Of a stretch of DNA of 26,840 bases, positions 7,972 to 17,195 are shown piece after piece. Origin of the DNA: Verrucomicrobiota bacterium (GTDB lineage: Bacteria > Verrucomicrobiota > Verrucomicrobiia > Limisphaerales > UBA9464); contig JANXMD010000572.1 in NCBI GenBank assembly GCA_025354845.1, positions 1 to 26,840 on the forward strand, in the 5' to 3' direction. Numbering within the stretch: the stretch's first letter is position 1; every line of letters begins with the position of its first letter. The notes below the pieces were generated by a model. The model ran no database searches and had not been told where the DNA came from. It saw nothing but the letters and a program-made list of their open reading frames with translations. The translations under genes and the position numbers were made by a program.

Positions 7972-10103
7972 TGATTTTTAGGCAGCTAAAATTCCAGGAC
8001 TTCCTCGTGTTTCCGGGAGAACAAGCCATGGATTTGCAATCCTCCAAGGACGCCTCCCTAGTGGTCATTCTAGCACCCAACAACACCGGGAAAACCAGTG
8101 TCATTCGGGCGCTGAAATTCCTGTTCTATGGCGATTTGTCCGATTGTAACGAGGCGACGGCACACAGGCTCCTGAATGACCGAACCCGATCCCTATCTCC
8201 TTCAGGATCGGAGCTGGTCGGTTTTGTCCAGGCGACCGTGGAATTCGATGGGCAGGCGTTAACCATTCGCAGAAGCATCCGAGTCCGAAAATCCGGAAAA
8301 GATCAGTGGCTGAACCCAACGGTCGAGTTGGCCGAACTTCGTGTGGGTAGGAATACGGTCGAAATCCCGGATCGAGATGGAACGCTCCAGTTGCGCCTCA
8401 AGACCATGGTTCCGCCGACGCTCTTCGACGCCTTTTATTTTAAAGGCGAGCCGTTGGATGGGAAGCTGCTTGGTGGAGTGTCCGGAATTCGAAAGAGTTT
8501 GGAGTCATTCCTGCATGAGGACGCATGGCTAGATGCAGAGAAGGCCGCCGAGACGGTCCGTGAGCAGTTGACCAAGGATTTGCAGAAGCTCACCGAGAAG
8601 CACGCGGAATACAGCAAGGCGCTGAGTAGTGAGGAATTGATTCAGGGACACCTGCGCAAGCAGACACAGACGCTCGCACAGCTCAGGGACGACCTCGAAG
8701 ATGCGATTGCTGAATGGGAGGAGGTTTCGGAAGAGTTACGGCAATTGGGGTCAGCGACGGAGGCGGAGCGCCAGATCACCCAATTAAAGCAGCTCACTGG
8801 GGCGCGAGACAACGCCCGGGCGGCGCGCGACCGAGCGGACGCTGCTATTGCCCGCGCCATTGGTGCCTCTCGCGGCATCCCATTTCTCTTAGGAGCCCTA
8901 CCCATTGCCCGCCGTATCTTATCGGCATTGCGCGAGGATAATATCCTTCCCGCAGACGTTTCCGAACGCTTTGTCGAACGGGTATTGGCTGCACCCAAAT
9001 GTGTATGTGGCCATGCGCACACGACCGAAACTCGCGACGCGTGGAAGCGTTACAAGGAAAAGACTCTCGACGTGGACCTCAGCCGTGGGCTCAGCGATCT
9101 GCTGAGGGCTGTTGAGGAACAAGGTGGGCAAAGCTACACCCAACTTGCCTGGAATACGGCGCAAACTCTGGGAACGGGTCTTTCCCAAAGGAGGGTTGCT
9201 GTCGCCGAAATGAAACAAATTGAGCAACAGATTCCTGTCTTAGAGACCGAATTAGCGAATTCGCCTGTGGAGGCGATACGTATAATTACTCAGCGTTTGA
9301 ATGAGATCACCGGCCGTCGGCAGCGGCTACAGGGTGAAGTGAGCAAGGTTGAGGGGGATATAATTTTCGTTCGAAAGAATCTTGAGCGGATTAAAGCCGA
9401 GAAAGAGAAGGCCAAACCAGCTGGTGCCATCGCCCAAAAGGAACGGCAGATTACGAAAACGCGCGAGCGGGTGGAACGGCTGCGCCTATTGATTCAGAAT
9501 TCCCGCGAGGTATTGAAGCGCTCCTTCCACCGCATCCTTCAGGAATCGGTCGGAGAATACTATGATTCCGCGGCGACGGATGGAAGCAAAGCCCGCATCA
9601 ATCGGAATGACCTCCTGCCCAAGATCGAAAGCAATGGGCAGGTCCATGGCAACTTGGGCGGCGGTCAATCACAGCTTCTTGCGCTGGCTTACATTGTTTC
9701 TTTGGCCAGGCTGCGTAAGACCCTGCACGAGCAGATGGTCGCAATTGGAATCGGGTTGGGGAAGGTGGACGATCAGTCCTTCTTCCTCGACTCCCCGTTT
9801 AACCAAATGACCGACCATTACGCCCATGCCATCGCGCGCTTTTTGCAGGGTAATGCACGCCAAGTGGTGCTGCTCATGGCCCGCCATCAATGGAATCTCG
9901 TTCGCGATATCATTGAGCCGGACGTGGAGAGGGTGTACGTCTTCAATTTTCAGACCTTGCCTTCCATCTACCAAGACCTAAAACAGAAGGACGCTACCAT
10001 GGGAGATTCAACCTACCGGGTCGGAACGAAAGCCCTCACGCTGGTCGCCCCGCTGCCCAACGGTGAGACCCACCCAACCACCACCATTGCTCTAGTCACC
10101 TGA
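7971..10103 (+). CDS. DndD-like SMC/RecN-type ATPase 1
   Basis: This 710-aa ABC-type ATPase has an SMC/Rad50 architecture. The N-terminal Walker A APNNTGKT is at residues 35-42 (Lys41). Long coiled-coil arms (about 190-300 and 400-510) flank a small central hook-like segment with Cys344, Cys346, His348 and His350 (CVCGHAH). The C-terminal signature is LGGGQSQ (562-568). Walker B FFLDSPF has Asp607, followed by a D-loop-like segment. The DSP Walker B and overall length match DndD and its relatives, but it is distinct from the true DndD encoded at 18055-20049. In this operon it probably powers the PT-linked restriction complex, as DNA clamp or sensor, rather than sulfur insertion. It overlaps the following gene by one base (TGATG). 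Confidence 0.8.
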   Translation: MIFRQLKFQDFLVFPGEQAMDLQSSKDASLVVILAPNNTGKTSVIRALKFLFYGDLSDCNEATAHRLLNDRTRSLSPSGSELVGFVQATVEFDGQALTIRRSIRVRKSGKDQWLNPTVELAELRVGRNTVEIPDRDGTLQLRLKTMVPPTLFDAFYFKGEPLDGKLLGGVSGIRKSLESFLHEDAWLDAEKAAETVREQLTKDLQKLTEKHAEYSKALSSEELIQGHLRKQTQTLAQLRDDLEDAIAEWEEVSEELRQLGSATEAERQITQLKQLTGARDNARAARDRADAAIARAIGASRGIPFLLGALPIARRILSALREDNILPADVSERFVERVLAAPKCVCGHAHTTETRDAWKRYKEKTLDVDLSRGLSDLLRAVEEQGGQSYTQLAWNTAQTLGTGLSQRRVAVAEMKQIEQQIPVLETELANSPVEAIRIITQRLNEITGRRQRLQGEVSKVEGDIIFVRKNLERIKAEKEKAKPAGAIAQKERQITKTRERVERLRLLIQNSREVLKRSFHRILQESVGEYYDSAATDGSKARINRNDLLPKIESNGQVHGNLGGGQSQLLALAYIVSLARLRKTLHEQMVAIGIGLGKVDDQSFFLDSPFNQMTDHYAHAIARFLQGNARQVVLLMARHQWNLVRDIIEPDVERVYVFNFQTLPSIYQDLKQKDATMGDSTYRVGTKALTLVAPLPNGETHPTTTIALVT

Positions 10104-10543
10104 TGCCCGCCATCCGCTTGCCGGCATCCGCCGAAGCGCTAGTGCCGTTCTGCCGAAGGCACGAAGAAGCGGCGGAGAATGCCTGCTTTGAAACGTACGC
10201 CGACTTGGTGGTGTTCGCCGCTTCCTGCGGATACCACCGACTGAATGGACGTTCGCCCTCCGAAGCGAAGGCGTTTTTAGGCGATGTTTACCCCATCGAC
10301 ATCGCCGTGTTCAAAAATCAGAACCTGTTTCCCAATCTGCTCCTGATCGGCCTTGGCGCTGAAGGCAAACCCGACATCGCCCGCGATGAAGACCGCCTGT
10401 GCCGCGTCGTCGAAGCCTTCGCCGATGTCGGCTGCAAATACCTGGCTCACGAACTGATCGGCTGGACATCGGCCCGTTTGCACTTGGAGCTTGGAATGAT
10501 TTTGACAACATCTGCAACGGAGCCTGCAACCGACGACATCTAG
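10103..10543 (+). CDS. Dnd-associated-protein-4-like small protein (divergent copy)
   Basis: This 146-aa protein carries a pattern like the Dnd-system-associated protein 4 family: FETYADLVVFAASCGYHR near residues 28-45, a central strand/helix region, and a C-terminal stretch DEDRLCRVVEAFADVGCKYLA in the place where the family has an ERxxIFEEYANGGL-type helix. The same layout occurs in the 17196-17669 protein, also after an SMC ATPase. The function of the family is unknown beyond co-occurrence with PT genes. Its start overlaps the stop of the SMC gene, so it is translationally coupled. The alternative is an unrelated small helical protein; the family call rests on motif layout only. Confidence 0.55.
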   Translation: MPAIRLPASAEALVPFCRRHEEAAENACFETYADLVVFAASCGYHRLNGRSPSEAKAFLGDVYPIDIAVFKNQNLFPNLLLIGLGAEGKPDIARDEDRLCRVVEAFADVGCKYLAHELIGWTSARLHLELGMILTTSATEPATDDI

Positions 10544-10558
10544 CCTTGGAACAATTTT

Positions 10559-11689
10559 ATGTACAACGACCAGCTAGAGCAGAAGACACTATCAATCGAC
10601 GTTCTGTTTCTTGATCCAAACAATCCACGGTTTTGGTCAGAGCAAACGCAAAAAATGGCGGACGTTCCGGATTCGAAGGTTCCTGACTCGACGCACCAGG
10701 AGCGATGCCTCGCTCGCATCGCAAATCATGGCCTGGAAGAATTGAAGAACAGCATTCTGCGAAATGGTTTTCTTCCCTTGGACCGAATTGTCGCGCGCGA
10801 GTTGGACGGCGCTCCTGGAAAATATGTCGCCATTGAAGGGAATCGCCGATTGGCAGCTTTGAAAACGCTGCGAGATCAAATCACACAGGGAACGATTAGC
10901 GAGACGAAAATCAGTGAGGACTATCTGAAAGATTTGAAGGTTCGCACGGATAATGTCGAGGTGCTGATTTACAAAGGTGCCGAGAAAAAAGACGTTGCTT
11001 GGATTCTGCAAGGGATTCGGCACATCGGTGGCATTCGAGATTGGATGCCCGCACAGCAGGGCAAGCTCGTTGCCGAACAAATCGATAAGGAAGGGCTTTC
11101 ATTGTCAGAAGCTGGACAGCGGTTTGGCTTGTCTGCACAGGCCGTCGGCCGCCGATATCGCAGTTACAAAGCCCTTGAGCAAATGCGCGGAGATGAAGAG
11201 TTTCAGAGCAAGGCGCAGAACACATTTTACAGCCTCTTTGAGGAAGCCATCCGCGACAAGTACGTCAAGGCGTGGCTTGACTGGGATGACGAAGCGAAAC
11301 GGTTTAAGAACACCGATAATTTGAAGCAGTTCTATTCTTGGATTTGTCCGGATGAAGAGAGGGATGGGCAAGAAAGACGAATCCACGATCCGCGCCACAT
11401 TAGTTCGCTGGGGAAACTCCTATCGGCCAAGCAAGACGTACTCCTTGAGAAGGTGGACAAACATGAAATCAGCCTTTCCGCAGCAGCGCAAAAATTGACG
11501 GACGACGACTACCGACACGATTGGAAAAGCGCATTTAAGAAGATCGAAGGTTTGCTCGGTGACATTCCCAATTCCGCGATCGACAAGGATGCCGCTGATA
11601 TCGTCACCGCTCTCGATGAGTTGGAAGAACAAATCGACAATCTCCGAAAGAAGGCGAAATCAGTGGACGAGAACGCAACCAAAATTTGA
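10559..11689 (+). CDS. ParB/Srx-fold protein with HTH
   Basis: This 376-aa protein has an N-terminal ParB/sulfiredoxin-like domain. It shows a DPNNPR strand near residues 19-24, and YVAIEGNRRLAALK (89-102), in which Gly94-Asn95-Arg96-Arg97 is the nucleotide-binding/ParB motif. Residues about 173-205 form a helix-turn-helix (GLSLSEAGQRFGLSAQAVGR), and a helical C-terminus contains a coiled coil (ALDELEEQIDNLRKKAKS). ParB-fold proteins bind or cleave DNA and can hydrolyse nucleotides; DndB has the same general fold with DGQHRR. It is followed after one base by an Mrr-like nuclease gene, and its DNA is visibly more A+T-rich than the flanking SMC and helicase genes. The two look like an inserted pair. 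Inferred role: DNA targeting for the nuclease. Confidence 0.75.
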   Translation: MYNDQLEQKTLSIDVLFLDPNNPRFWSEQTQKMADVPDSKVPDSTHQERCLARIANHGLEELKNSILRNGFLPLDRIVARELDGAPGKYVAIEGNRRLAALKTLRDQITQGTISETKISEDYLKDLKVRTDNVEVLIYKGAEKKDVAWILQGIRHIGGIRDWMPAQQGKLVAEQIDKEGLSLSEAGQRFGLSAQAVGRRYRSYKALEQMRGDEEFQSKAQNTFYSLFEEAIRDKYVKAWLDWDDEAKRFKNTDNLKQFYSWICPDEERDGQERRIHDPRHISSLGKLLSAKQDVLLEKVDKHEISLSAAAQKLTDDDYRHDWKSAFKKIEGLLGDIPNSAIDKDAADIVTALDELEEQIDNLRKKAKSVDENATKI

Positions 11690-11690
11690 G

Positions 11691-12560
11691 ATGCCACGGC
11701 CTACAGGCAGCGATCTCGCGGAGTTTTCCTATAAAAAGATATGGGATTCTGTCGTCATCGCTGGAGGAGAAGAGCGGCTCAACGCCCGCGCAGCCTTCGT
11801 AGATTTCCTCAAGTCGAAGTCGCATCCCGCAATCATTGCGGAGGAGTACGCCGAGAAGAACATCAACCTAATGTTGGAGCAGATTTTAAAAGTTTGCGAT
11901 GAATGGGAGTCGCTTGGAATTCCCAGGCCGCTGGATGTCATTGACCCCAATGGTTCAATTATCACATGGAAACACCCGAGATTTGAACTGATCTCCGGTC
12001 GAAAGAAGCTGCCGGATGGATTTTGCGATATTTGGAATCTAGTCCGTAGCTGTCGAGAGCGTGACTTCCTCTTTTGGTGCGGTGCTTATTTGTATTTGCT
12101 GGGGTGTAATCGGATTTTCGTGACCGACACCTCAGGAGATGGCGGCATTGACTTGATTGGCATTCACGAGGCGGAGCCTTTCAGAGGCTTGTGCTTCCTA
12201 GTTCAAGCAAAGACTGCCTCGTCGGATGTCGGAAAGGAGTCGCTATTTGGCGACTATACCAAATATCTGCTGCTGCGGCATACCGCCAAATGGGATGACT
12301 ACCGCAAAGCTCTAGGAGTAGACAAAACCAGCGACGGCTTAGGTGTCGTCTATATCTTCGCGTCGAATCAAGAGTTCAACCCGGCAATTATCGAGGCGGC
12401 GAGAAATCTTCCGATCATGTTACGATCAGGACGACAACTTGCACATGGCTTGTCGAAAAGGGCGGATTTGCAGCGGTGGCTAAGGGCGCGCGACCGGGTC
12501 GGAGCAACCGAAGCAAGCCTGTCAAAAGACCTCTATGGCCCAATCGATGGGACCGTTTGA
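11691..12560 (+). CDS. Mrr-like PD-(D/E)XK restriction endonuclease
   Basis: This 289-aa protein has a C-terminal restriction-endonuclease-like fold. Its core is TSGDGGIDLIG, with Asp150 and Asp154, then FLVQAKT with Gln172-x-Lys174. This is the Asp...Gln-x-Lys variant of the PD-(D/E)XK site common in Mrr-type nucleases that cut modified DNA. The N-terminal 130 residues are helical and unrecognised, and may bind DNA or the ParB-like partner. I chose ATG 11691 because it lies one base after the upstream stop; the longer open frame from 11559 overlaps the ParB-like gene and reads as a shadow. In a PT locus, Mrr-type nucleases could recognise modified or unmodified DNA. Which of these it does cannot be told from sequence. 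Confidence 0.75.
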   Translation: MPRPTGSDLAEFSYKKIWDSVVIAGGEERLNARAAFVDFLKSKSHPAIIAEEYAEKNINLMLEQILKVCDEWESLGIPRPLDVIDPNGSIITWKHPRFELISGRKKLPDGFCDIWNLVRSCRERDFLFWCGAYLYLLGCNRIFVTDTSGDGGIDLIGIHEAEPFRGLCFLVQAKTASSDVGKESLFGDYTKYLLLRHTAKWDDYRKALGVDKTSDGLGVVYIFASNQEFNPAIIEAARNLPIMLRSGRQLAHGLSKRADLQRWLRARDRVGATEASLSKDLYGPIDGTV

Positions 12561-12569
12561 ATCGAGAGA

Positions 12570-14693
12570 ATGTCTACCCTCTCTCAAATCGCCCCCAAGG
12601 TCCGCATCAGCTACCGTTCCGGTCGCGATGAGCTGGTGCGCGATTTTTACGTGCCTTGTCTGGACTGCGCCATTCTTTACCGGCGGGCAGTCGGCTACTT
12701 CACCAGTTCAGGACTCGCGCTCGCGGCGCGGGGGGTAGCCAGTCTCGTCGCGCGGGGCGGGAAAATGCGGCTCGTCGCTTCGCCCTACCTTGAGGAGAGC
12801 GACGTCGCGGCGCTAACCAAAGCCGCCGGGCGGCCGGAGGAAGTCCTCAAGTCGATCATCTCGCGGCAACTCGGCGAGATTGCCGATTACCTCGTTCGCG
12901 AGCGGCTCAATGCGCTGGCGTGGCTGATTGCCGATGGCGCGCTGGAAATTCACCTCGCACTGCGGCTCGACAACGAAGGCCGCATCGCCCACGGCCTGTA
13001 CCACGAGAAGATCGGCATCTTCACCGACGAGGAGGACAACCACGTAGCCTTCGCCGGCTCCGCCAACGAAACGGCCGGCGGACTAGTGGACAACTTCGAG
13101 AGCATCAAAGTCTTTTGGTCGTGGGATGATCCCCAACAGCGCGTCGCCGAGGAAATCCAGAATTTCGAGGGTTTGTGGAACAATCAGACTCAAGGGCTGC
13201 GCGTCCTCGACTTCACCCGCATCTCCCACGATCTACTGCGGCAATACCAGTTGTCCCACCGACCGCAGCTTGAAGAGCGCTCCAAAAATTATCGGGTCGA
13301 ACTCACCCCCGTCGCTCCCGGCACCATCCCGGCCAGCATCGTGCCGCGCGACTACCAAAAGGAGGCCATGCGCGCGTGGCTGAAGGCCGGGGGCAAAGGC
13401 ATCTTCGCGATGGCCACGGGCGCGGGCAAAACGCTCACCGCTCTTTACCTCGCCTGCAAATTGCTGGAGAAGCCCGAGAACCGGCCGATGGTCATTCTCG
13501 TCGTCTGCCCGTATCTCAATCTGGCCTACCAATGGATTCGCGAGATGGGCCGGTTCGGCATCGCGCCGGTGCAATGCTTTGAGAGCAAGGCGTTGTGGGA
13601 ACCAGAACTGCAGGAAGCATATCAGAAACTCTCGACCAAGCTCACTCCCATCGTCGGCGTCGTGGTCACGAACAAGACGTTTCTCTCGGCCGCGTTCCAA
13701 TCCGCCCTCAAACCGAATCTCGCGGTGCATCTCTTGATCGCCGACGAGGTGCATAACCTCGGTGCACCCCGTCTCAAGGAAATCCTGCCCCAGCAAATCA
13801 AGCTGCGCCTGGGTCTGTCCGCCACACCTGAACGGCACCATGATGCCGAGGGCAGCCAGGCCATATTCGACTACTTCGGCCAGCCGGTCTTCGAGTTCGG
13901 CATCGCCGAGGCCATCAAGCAGAACGTCCTCGTCCCCTACATGTATCACCCAGTGGTGGTGTCGCTCACCGAGCCCGAAGCCGCAGAATACCTCGACCTG
14001 ACCCAGAAAATTCTTCGCCTCGCCGCGCGCGGCGACGATGAGAGGTCGGATGCGCTCAAGACTCTGCTCATCAAACGCGCCCGGCTACTCGCTTCTGCCG
14101 CCAACAAGCTGCCCACGTTGCGCGGGATCATTCAGGAAATGAAGGAGCCGTTGGAACGTGCCATTGTTTATTGCGGTGACGGCTCGGTGGAATGTCCCCT
14201 CACGGATGAACTGGATCGCCAGATCACGGTCGTCACGCGCATCTTGGGCCAGGAGTTGGGTCTGCGCGTTCGCCGGTTCACCTGCGAGGAGTCCGGCGAC
14301 GAGCGCGAGGAAATCATCACCGCCCTCAAAAATCGCGATCTGAATGCGGTCGTGGCCATTCGCTGCCTCGACGAAGGCATCGACATTCCCGACGTGCGTA
14401 TTGGATTCCTGCTCGCCAGTTCCACCAACCCGCGCCAGTTCATCCAGCGCCGTGGCCGTTTGCTCCGGCGCTCTGACGAGACCGGCAAACGCCGCGCCGT
14501 CATTTACGATTTCATTGTCGAGCCGCCCGATTTCGGCGGCAAACTGGACGACGCGGCCTTCAACTTGGAGCGTCGCTTCTTCAAGCGCGAACTTCAGCGC
14601 ATCCTCGAATTCTGCGCCACCGCCGAGAACGGCCCGGCTGCGTTGCACGAACTTGAATCTTTACGCGGCAAATACAACCTAGTAGCCCATTGA
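12570..14693 (+). CDS. PLD-nuclease/DEAD-like helicase fusion, PT-system restriction enzyme
   Basis: This 707-aa protein resembles the family described as DNA phosphorothioation system restriction enzyme. The N-terminal phospholipase-D-type nuclease domain has His145-x-Lys147 (YHEKIGIF) and GSANET (163-168). It carries one HKD half-site, so it would dimerise. A superfamily II helicase follows, with Walker A ATGAGKT (Lys287), DEVH (392-395), LGLSATPERH, and motif VI QFIQRRGRLLRR. The helicase would track along DNA while the PLD domain cuts the phosphodiester backbone without metal. As the main candidate nuclease of the operon, it probably attacks DNA lacking the PT mark. It lies 9 bp after the Mrr-like gene and 2 bp before the next small ORF, so it is co-transcribed with the SMC ATPases. 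Confidence 0.85.
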   Translation: MSTLSQIAPKVRISYRSGRDELVRDFYVPCLDCAILYRRAVGYFTSSGLALAARGVASLVARGGKMRLVASPYLEESDVAALTKAAGRPEEVLKSIISRQLGEIADYLVRERLNALAWLIADGALEIHLALRLDNEGRIAHGLYHEKIGIFTDEEDNHVAFAGSANETAGGLVDNFESIKVFWSWDDPQQRVAEEIQNFEGLWNNQTQGLRVLDFTRISHDLLRQYQLSHRPQLEERSKNYRVELTPVAPGTIPASIVPRDYQKEAMRAWLKAGGKGIFAMATGAGKTLTALYLACKLLEKPENRPMVILVVCPYLNLAYQWIREMGRFGIAPVQCFESKALWEPELQEAYQKLSTKLTPIVGVVVTNKTFLSAAFQSALKPNLAVHLLIADEVHNLGAPRLKEILPQQIKLRLGLSATPERHHDAEGSQAIFDYFGQPVFEFGIAEAIKQNVLVPYMYHPVVVSLTEPEAAEYLDLTQKILRLAARGDDERSDALKTLLIKRARLLASAANKLPTLRGIIQEMKEPLERAIVYCGDGSVECPLTDELDRQITVVTRILGQELGLRVRRFTCEESGDEREEIITALKNRDLNAVVAIRCLDEGIDIPDVRIGFLLASSTNPRQFIQRRGRLLRRSDETGKRRAVIYDFIVEPPDFGGKLDDAAFNLERRFFKRELQRILEFCATAENGPAALHELESLRGKYNLVAH

Positions 14694-14695
14694 CC

Positions 14696-14878
14696 ATGTC
14701 AGCCGAGAAACCAGCGCCCGCCGAGACCAAATCTCGCATCGAATTTCAAAAGGCTCCCGAGGAAATCCGTGAACTCATCAAGGCCGTCTTGCAGGAGGAG
14801 CGTGCCGTCATGCACATGAAGACGCGGCCGGACATCTACAAAAACATCCTTCAGCACGTTAAACGCCTCGTCCAATGA
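14696..14878 (+). CDS. Small helical protein preceding SMC ATPase 2
   Basis: This 60-aa protein is charged and mostly helical (EEIRELIKAVLQEERAVMHM; PDIYKNILQHVKRLVQ) with a short disordered N-terminus rich in Ala, Pro and Glu. It ends in an ATGA overlap with the second SMC ATPase, mirroring the small ORF before SMC ATPase 1. A TTG two codons upstream (14690) is an alternative start. Position and size suggest a dedicated partner of the ATPase. I do not recognise a named domain. Confidence 0.65.
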   Translation: MSAEKPAPAETKSRIEFQKAPEEIRELIKAVLQEERAVMHMKTRPDIYKNILQHVKRLVQ

Positions 14879-16968
14879 TCCTCGAAAAACTCATCATCGA
14901 GAATTTCCGTCAGTTTCGCGGCAAGCAGGAAATCCTTTTCTCTACCGTCCCGAATCGCAACGTTACCCTCGTTCACGCCGAGAATGGCTTCGGCAAAACG
15001 GCGCTATTGAACGCTTTGTTGTGGGGCTTCTACGGGCACGAAGGGCTCACTGAGGATCTCCCGCGGAAAGAAGTTCTCATTCACGAAGGCACCGCCGCGC
15101 GGTCACGCAATCCGGCCAGCACCTCAGCCAAGGTCACCATCTTGTTCACCCACGATACGGAAAAGTATCGCCTCGAACGCGAGCTGACGCTGGAACAGCA
15201 GAAGTTGGATGCGAAAAAAACAGATCTCGTTCTGGAGATGAACAAGGACGGCATGCCCATGACAGAGCGCCATCCCCGGGAGCGAATTCAGGCGCTCATG
15301 CCGTTCGGCATCAGCGAGTTTCTCTTTTTCAATGGCGAGCGCATCGATCACCTCGCTATGGAGGAGAACGCCGCCCTCATCACCGACGCCATCCGGCAGA
15401 TGCTTGGCCTCAATCTCTTGCAGGCGGGCATTGTTGACCTGCGGCACCAGAGTGTCCTCGGCAAGCTCCGCGCCGAACTGCGTGACCGCACTAGCGCCGA
15501 AAAGGCGGCCAAGATTGATGAGCAGGCCCGCGTGGACGACGACATCACCGAGTGGGGCAAGCGCAAGGAGACCAATCAGAAGAACCTCCTCGCCACCGAT
15601 GCCGAGCTGGCCACGGTGAATTCCAAACTCGAACTCAACCGCGAGGCCCATCATCTTCAGTTGCGCCGCAACGATTTGGAAAAGCAAGAGCAGGGCTTCG
15701 TCGAGCGCCTCACCGCCACCACCAAGCGCCTCGGTCAGATTGTGGCCGAGGACAGCTACGCCCTCTTTGCCGGCGACCTTGTCAAACGCGGGCGCGAGAT
15801 CGTCGATAAGCTGCGCAATGAAGGAAAAATTCCCGCCCGTGTCTTGAATTCCTTCCTCAATGAATTGCTGGAGAGCCACCGTTGCATCTGTAAGCGTCAC
15901 CTTGATGACGGCTCCGCCGAGCGCAAGGCTGTCGAGGAATTGATGCACTACGCCGGGGATCAGCAATTCAACAACGCCGTGGGCGCTTTGGACAATGCGC
16001 TCGGGCGCATTGAGGAAGGCGCGGAACATACCCGGCGCAGCTTACAGGCAATCAATGGCGAACGTTTGAAGATCAGCGATGACCTCAAAGCCGTGCGTGA
16101 GGAGCTGGCCCAAATTAGCCACAAGATCACGGGCAAAGACGACGAAGAAGCTCACAAGCTCGAAGAGACCCGTGTGAAGCTTTCGCTCAAACAACGCGAA
16201 CTCCTAGCCGAGCAGGTGAAAAATGATCTCAAGCTGGAGGAGTTCCAAAAGCGCCGCGAGGGGCTGCGCAAGGAAATCCAGGACATCATCGACAGCGAAG
16301 CCGACGCCCAGAAAGCCCAACGCCGCCTCAGCGCCGTCGAAGAATCATCCAACCTGCTCCAGCGCATCCTCGACATTGAAACGAAAGAGTTGCGCCCGGT
16401 CTTGAACCAGGACATCGACGAGCATTTCCGGAAGATCATCGGCGTCGGCTACTGGGCCGAGCTGTCCGATGATTTCAAACTCAAGATCATGAAGCGCCTC
16501 GACGTGAGCGATGCGGACAGCGATGCCGTCAAGTCCCTCGAAACCGAGGTCGCGCTCAGTCAGGGGCAGCGGCAGGTGACTTCGCTGGTGTTCATCGCCA
16601 GCCTCGTCGCGCTCGCCCGCCGCCGTTCCGAGATTCCAACCATCATCAAGGGGCTGACCGGCTCGGAATACCCCATGGTCATGGATTCGCCCTTCGGCCA
16701 GCTCAGTCAGTTCCGTCCCGGCGTCGCCCGCTGGATTCCCGAACTCGCCCCCCAGGTCATCATTTTTGTCAGCAGCTCGCAATTTGAGGGGGATGTTGCA
16801 ACCGAACTCAAGAAATCTAAACGTATCGGCAAGCGGTACTACCTAGCCTATCACGGCCCCAACATCCAGCCGGATGCCAAACGTGAACTCGAAATCGGGA
16901 AAAACTCAGTAACGGTCTACTTCGAGGAGAAGGACGAGTTCACTGAGATTTGCGAACTTGAAACCTGA
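14875..16968 (+). CDS. DndD-like SMC/RecN-type ATPase 2
   Basis: This 697-aa SMC-like ATPase has Walker A NGFGKT (37-42, Lys41), long coiled coils (about 190-310 and 370-510), and a central CICKRH segment with Cys337, Cys339 and His342 at the hook position. A signature-like SQGQRQ lies near residues 562-567, and Walker B VMDSPFG has Asp604. It is similar in size and layout to SMC ATPase 1 of the same operon but clearly diverged, so this looks like an old duplication or recruitment of two subfamilies. It may form a heteromeric clamp with ATPase 1, or each may serve a different partner. The stop is overlapped by a small HTH-like ORF. Confidence 0.8.
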   Translation: MILEKLIIENFRQFRGKQEILFSTVPNRNVTLVHAENGFGKTALLNALLWGFYGHEGLTEDLPRKEVLIHEGTAARSRNPASTSAKVTILFTHDTEKYRLERELTLEQQKLDAKKTDLVLEMNKDGMPMTERHPRERIQALMPFGISEFLFFNGERIDHLAMEENAALITDAIRQMLGLNLLQAGIVDLRHQSVLGKLRAELRDRTSAEKAAKIDEQARVDDDITEWGKRKETNQKNLLATDAELATVNSKLELNREAHHLQLRRNDLEKQEQGFVERLTATTKRLGQIVAEDSYALFAGDLVKRGREIVDKLRNEGKIPARVLNSFLNELLESHRCICKRHLDDGSAERKAVEELMHYAGDQQFNNAVGALDNALGRIEEGAEHTRRSLQAINGERLKISDDLKAVREELAQISHKITGKDDEEAHKLEETRVKLSLKQRELLAEQVKNDLKLEEFQKRREGLRKEIQDIIDSEADAQKAQRRLSAVEESSNLLQRILDIETKELRPVLNQDIDEHFRKIIGVGYWAELSDDFKLKIMKRLDVSDADSDAVKSLETEVALSQGQRQVTSLVFIASLVALARRRSEIPTIIKGLTGSEYPMVMDSPFGQLSQFRPGVARWIPELAPQVIIFVSSSQFEGDVATELKKSKRIGKRYYLAYHGPNIQPDAKRELEIGKNSVTVYFEEKDEFTEICELET

Positions 16969-17167
16969 GAGGACAATTGTTAAGGCGGCAACAATCGCCT
17001 TGCAACGAGTTATGAAGCCCGGTGCTCCCTGCAAAATCTACGCCGAAGTAATTGAATCATACGTATACAAGTTAGCAGGCATGTGGCGGATTAAGTTCTG
17101 CGGAACAAAATACGGCACAAGACACTTTAGGTTGAGCGCCAAGATTTCAGTGATGAACTCCATTTAG
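16958..17167 (+). CDS. Small ORF resembling a HARE-type winged helix (possibly truncated)
   Basis: This 69-aa ORF starts at TTG 16958, inside the end of the SMC gene. An in-frame ATG at 17012 would leave only the C-terminal half. The N-terminal part (VKAATIALQRVMKPGAPCKIYAEVIE) resembles the first helices of HARE-HTH domains, which occur in many restriction-modification proteins. The later part (KYGTRHFRLSAK) resembles the closing strand of such domains, but the middle is too short. It may be a degraded or miniature DNA-binding protein. The DNA here is more A+T-rich than in the preceding gene. Confidence is low. Confidence 0.35.
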   Translation: MKPERTIVKAATIALQRVMKPGAPCKIYAEVIESYVYKLAGMWRIKFCGTKYGTRHFRLSAKISVMNSI

Positions 17168-17195
17168 GACCTTAGCACAGCAAGACTTAAAAAAC

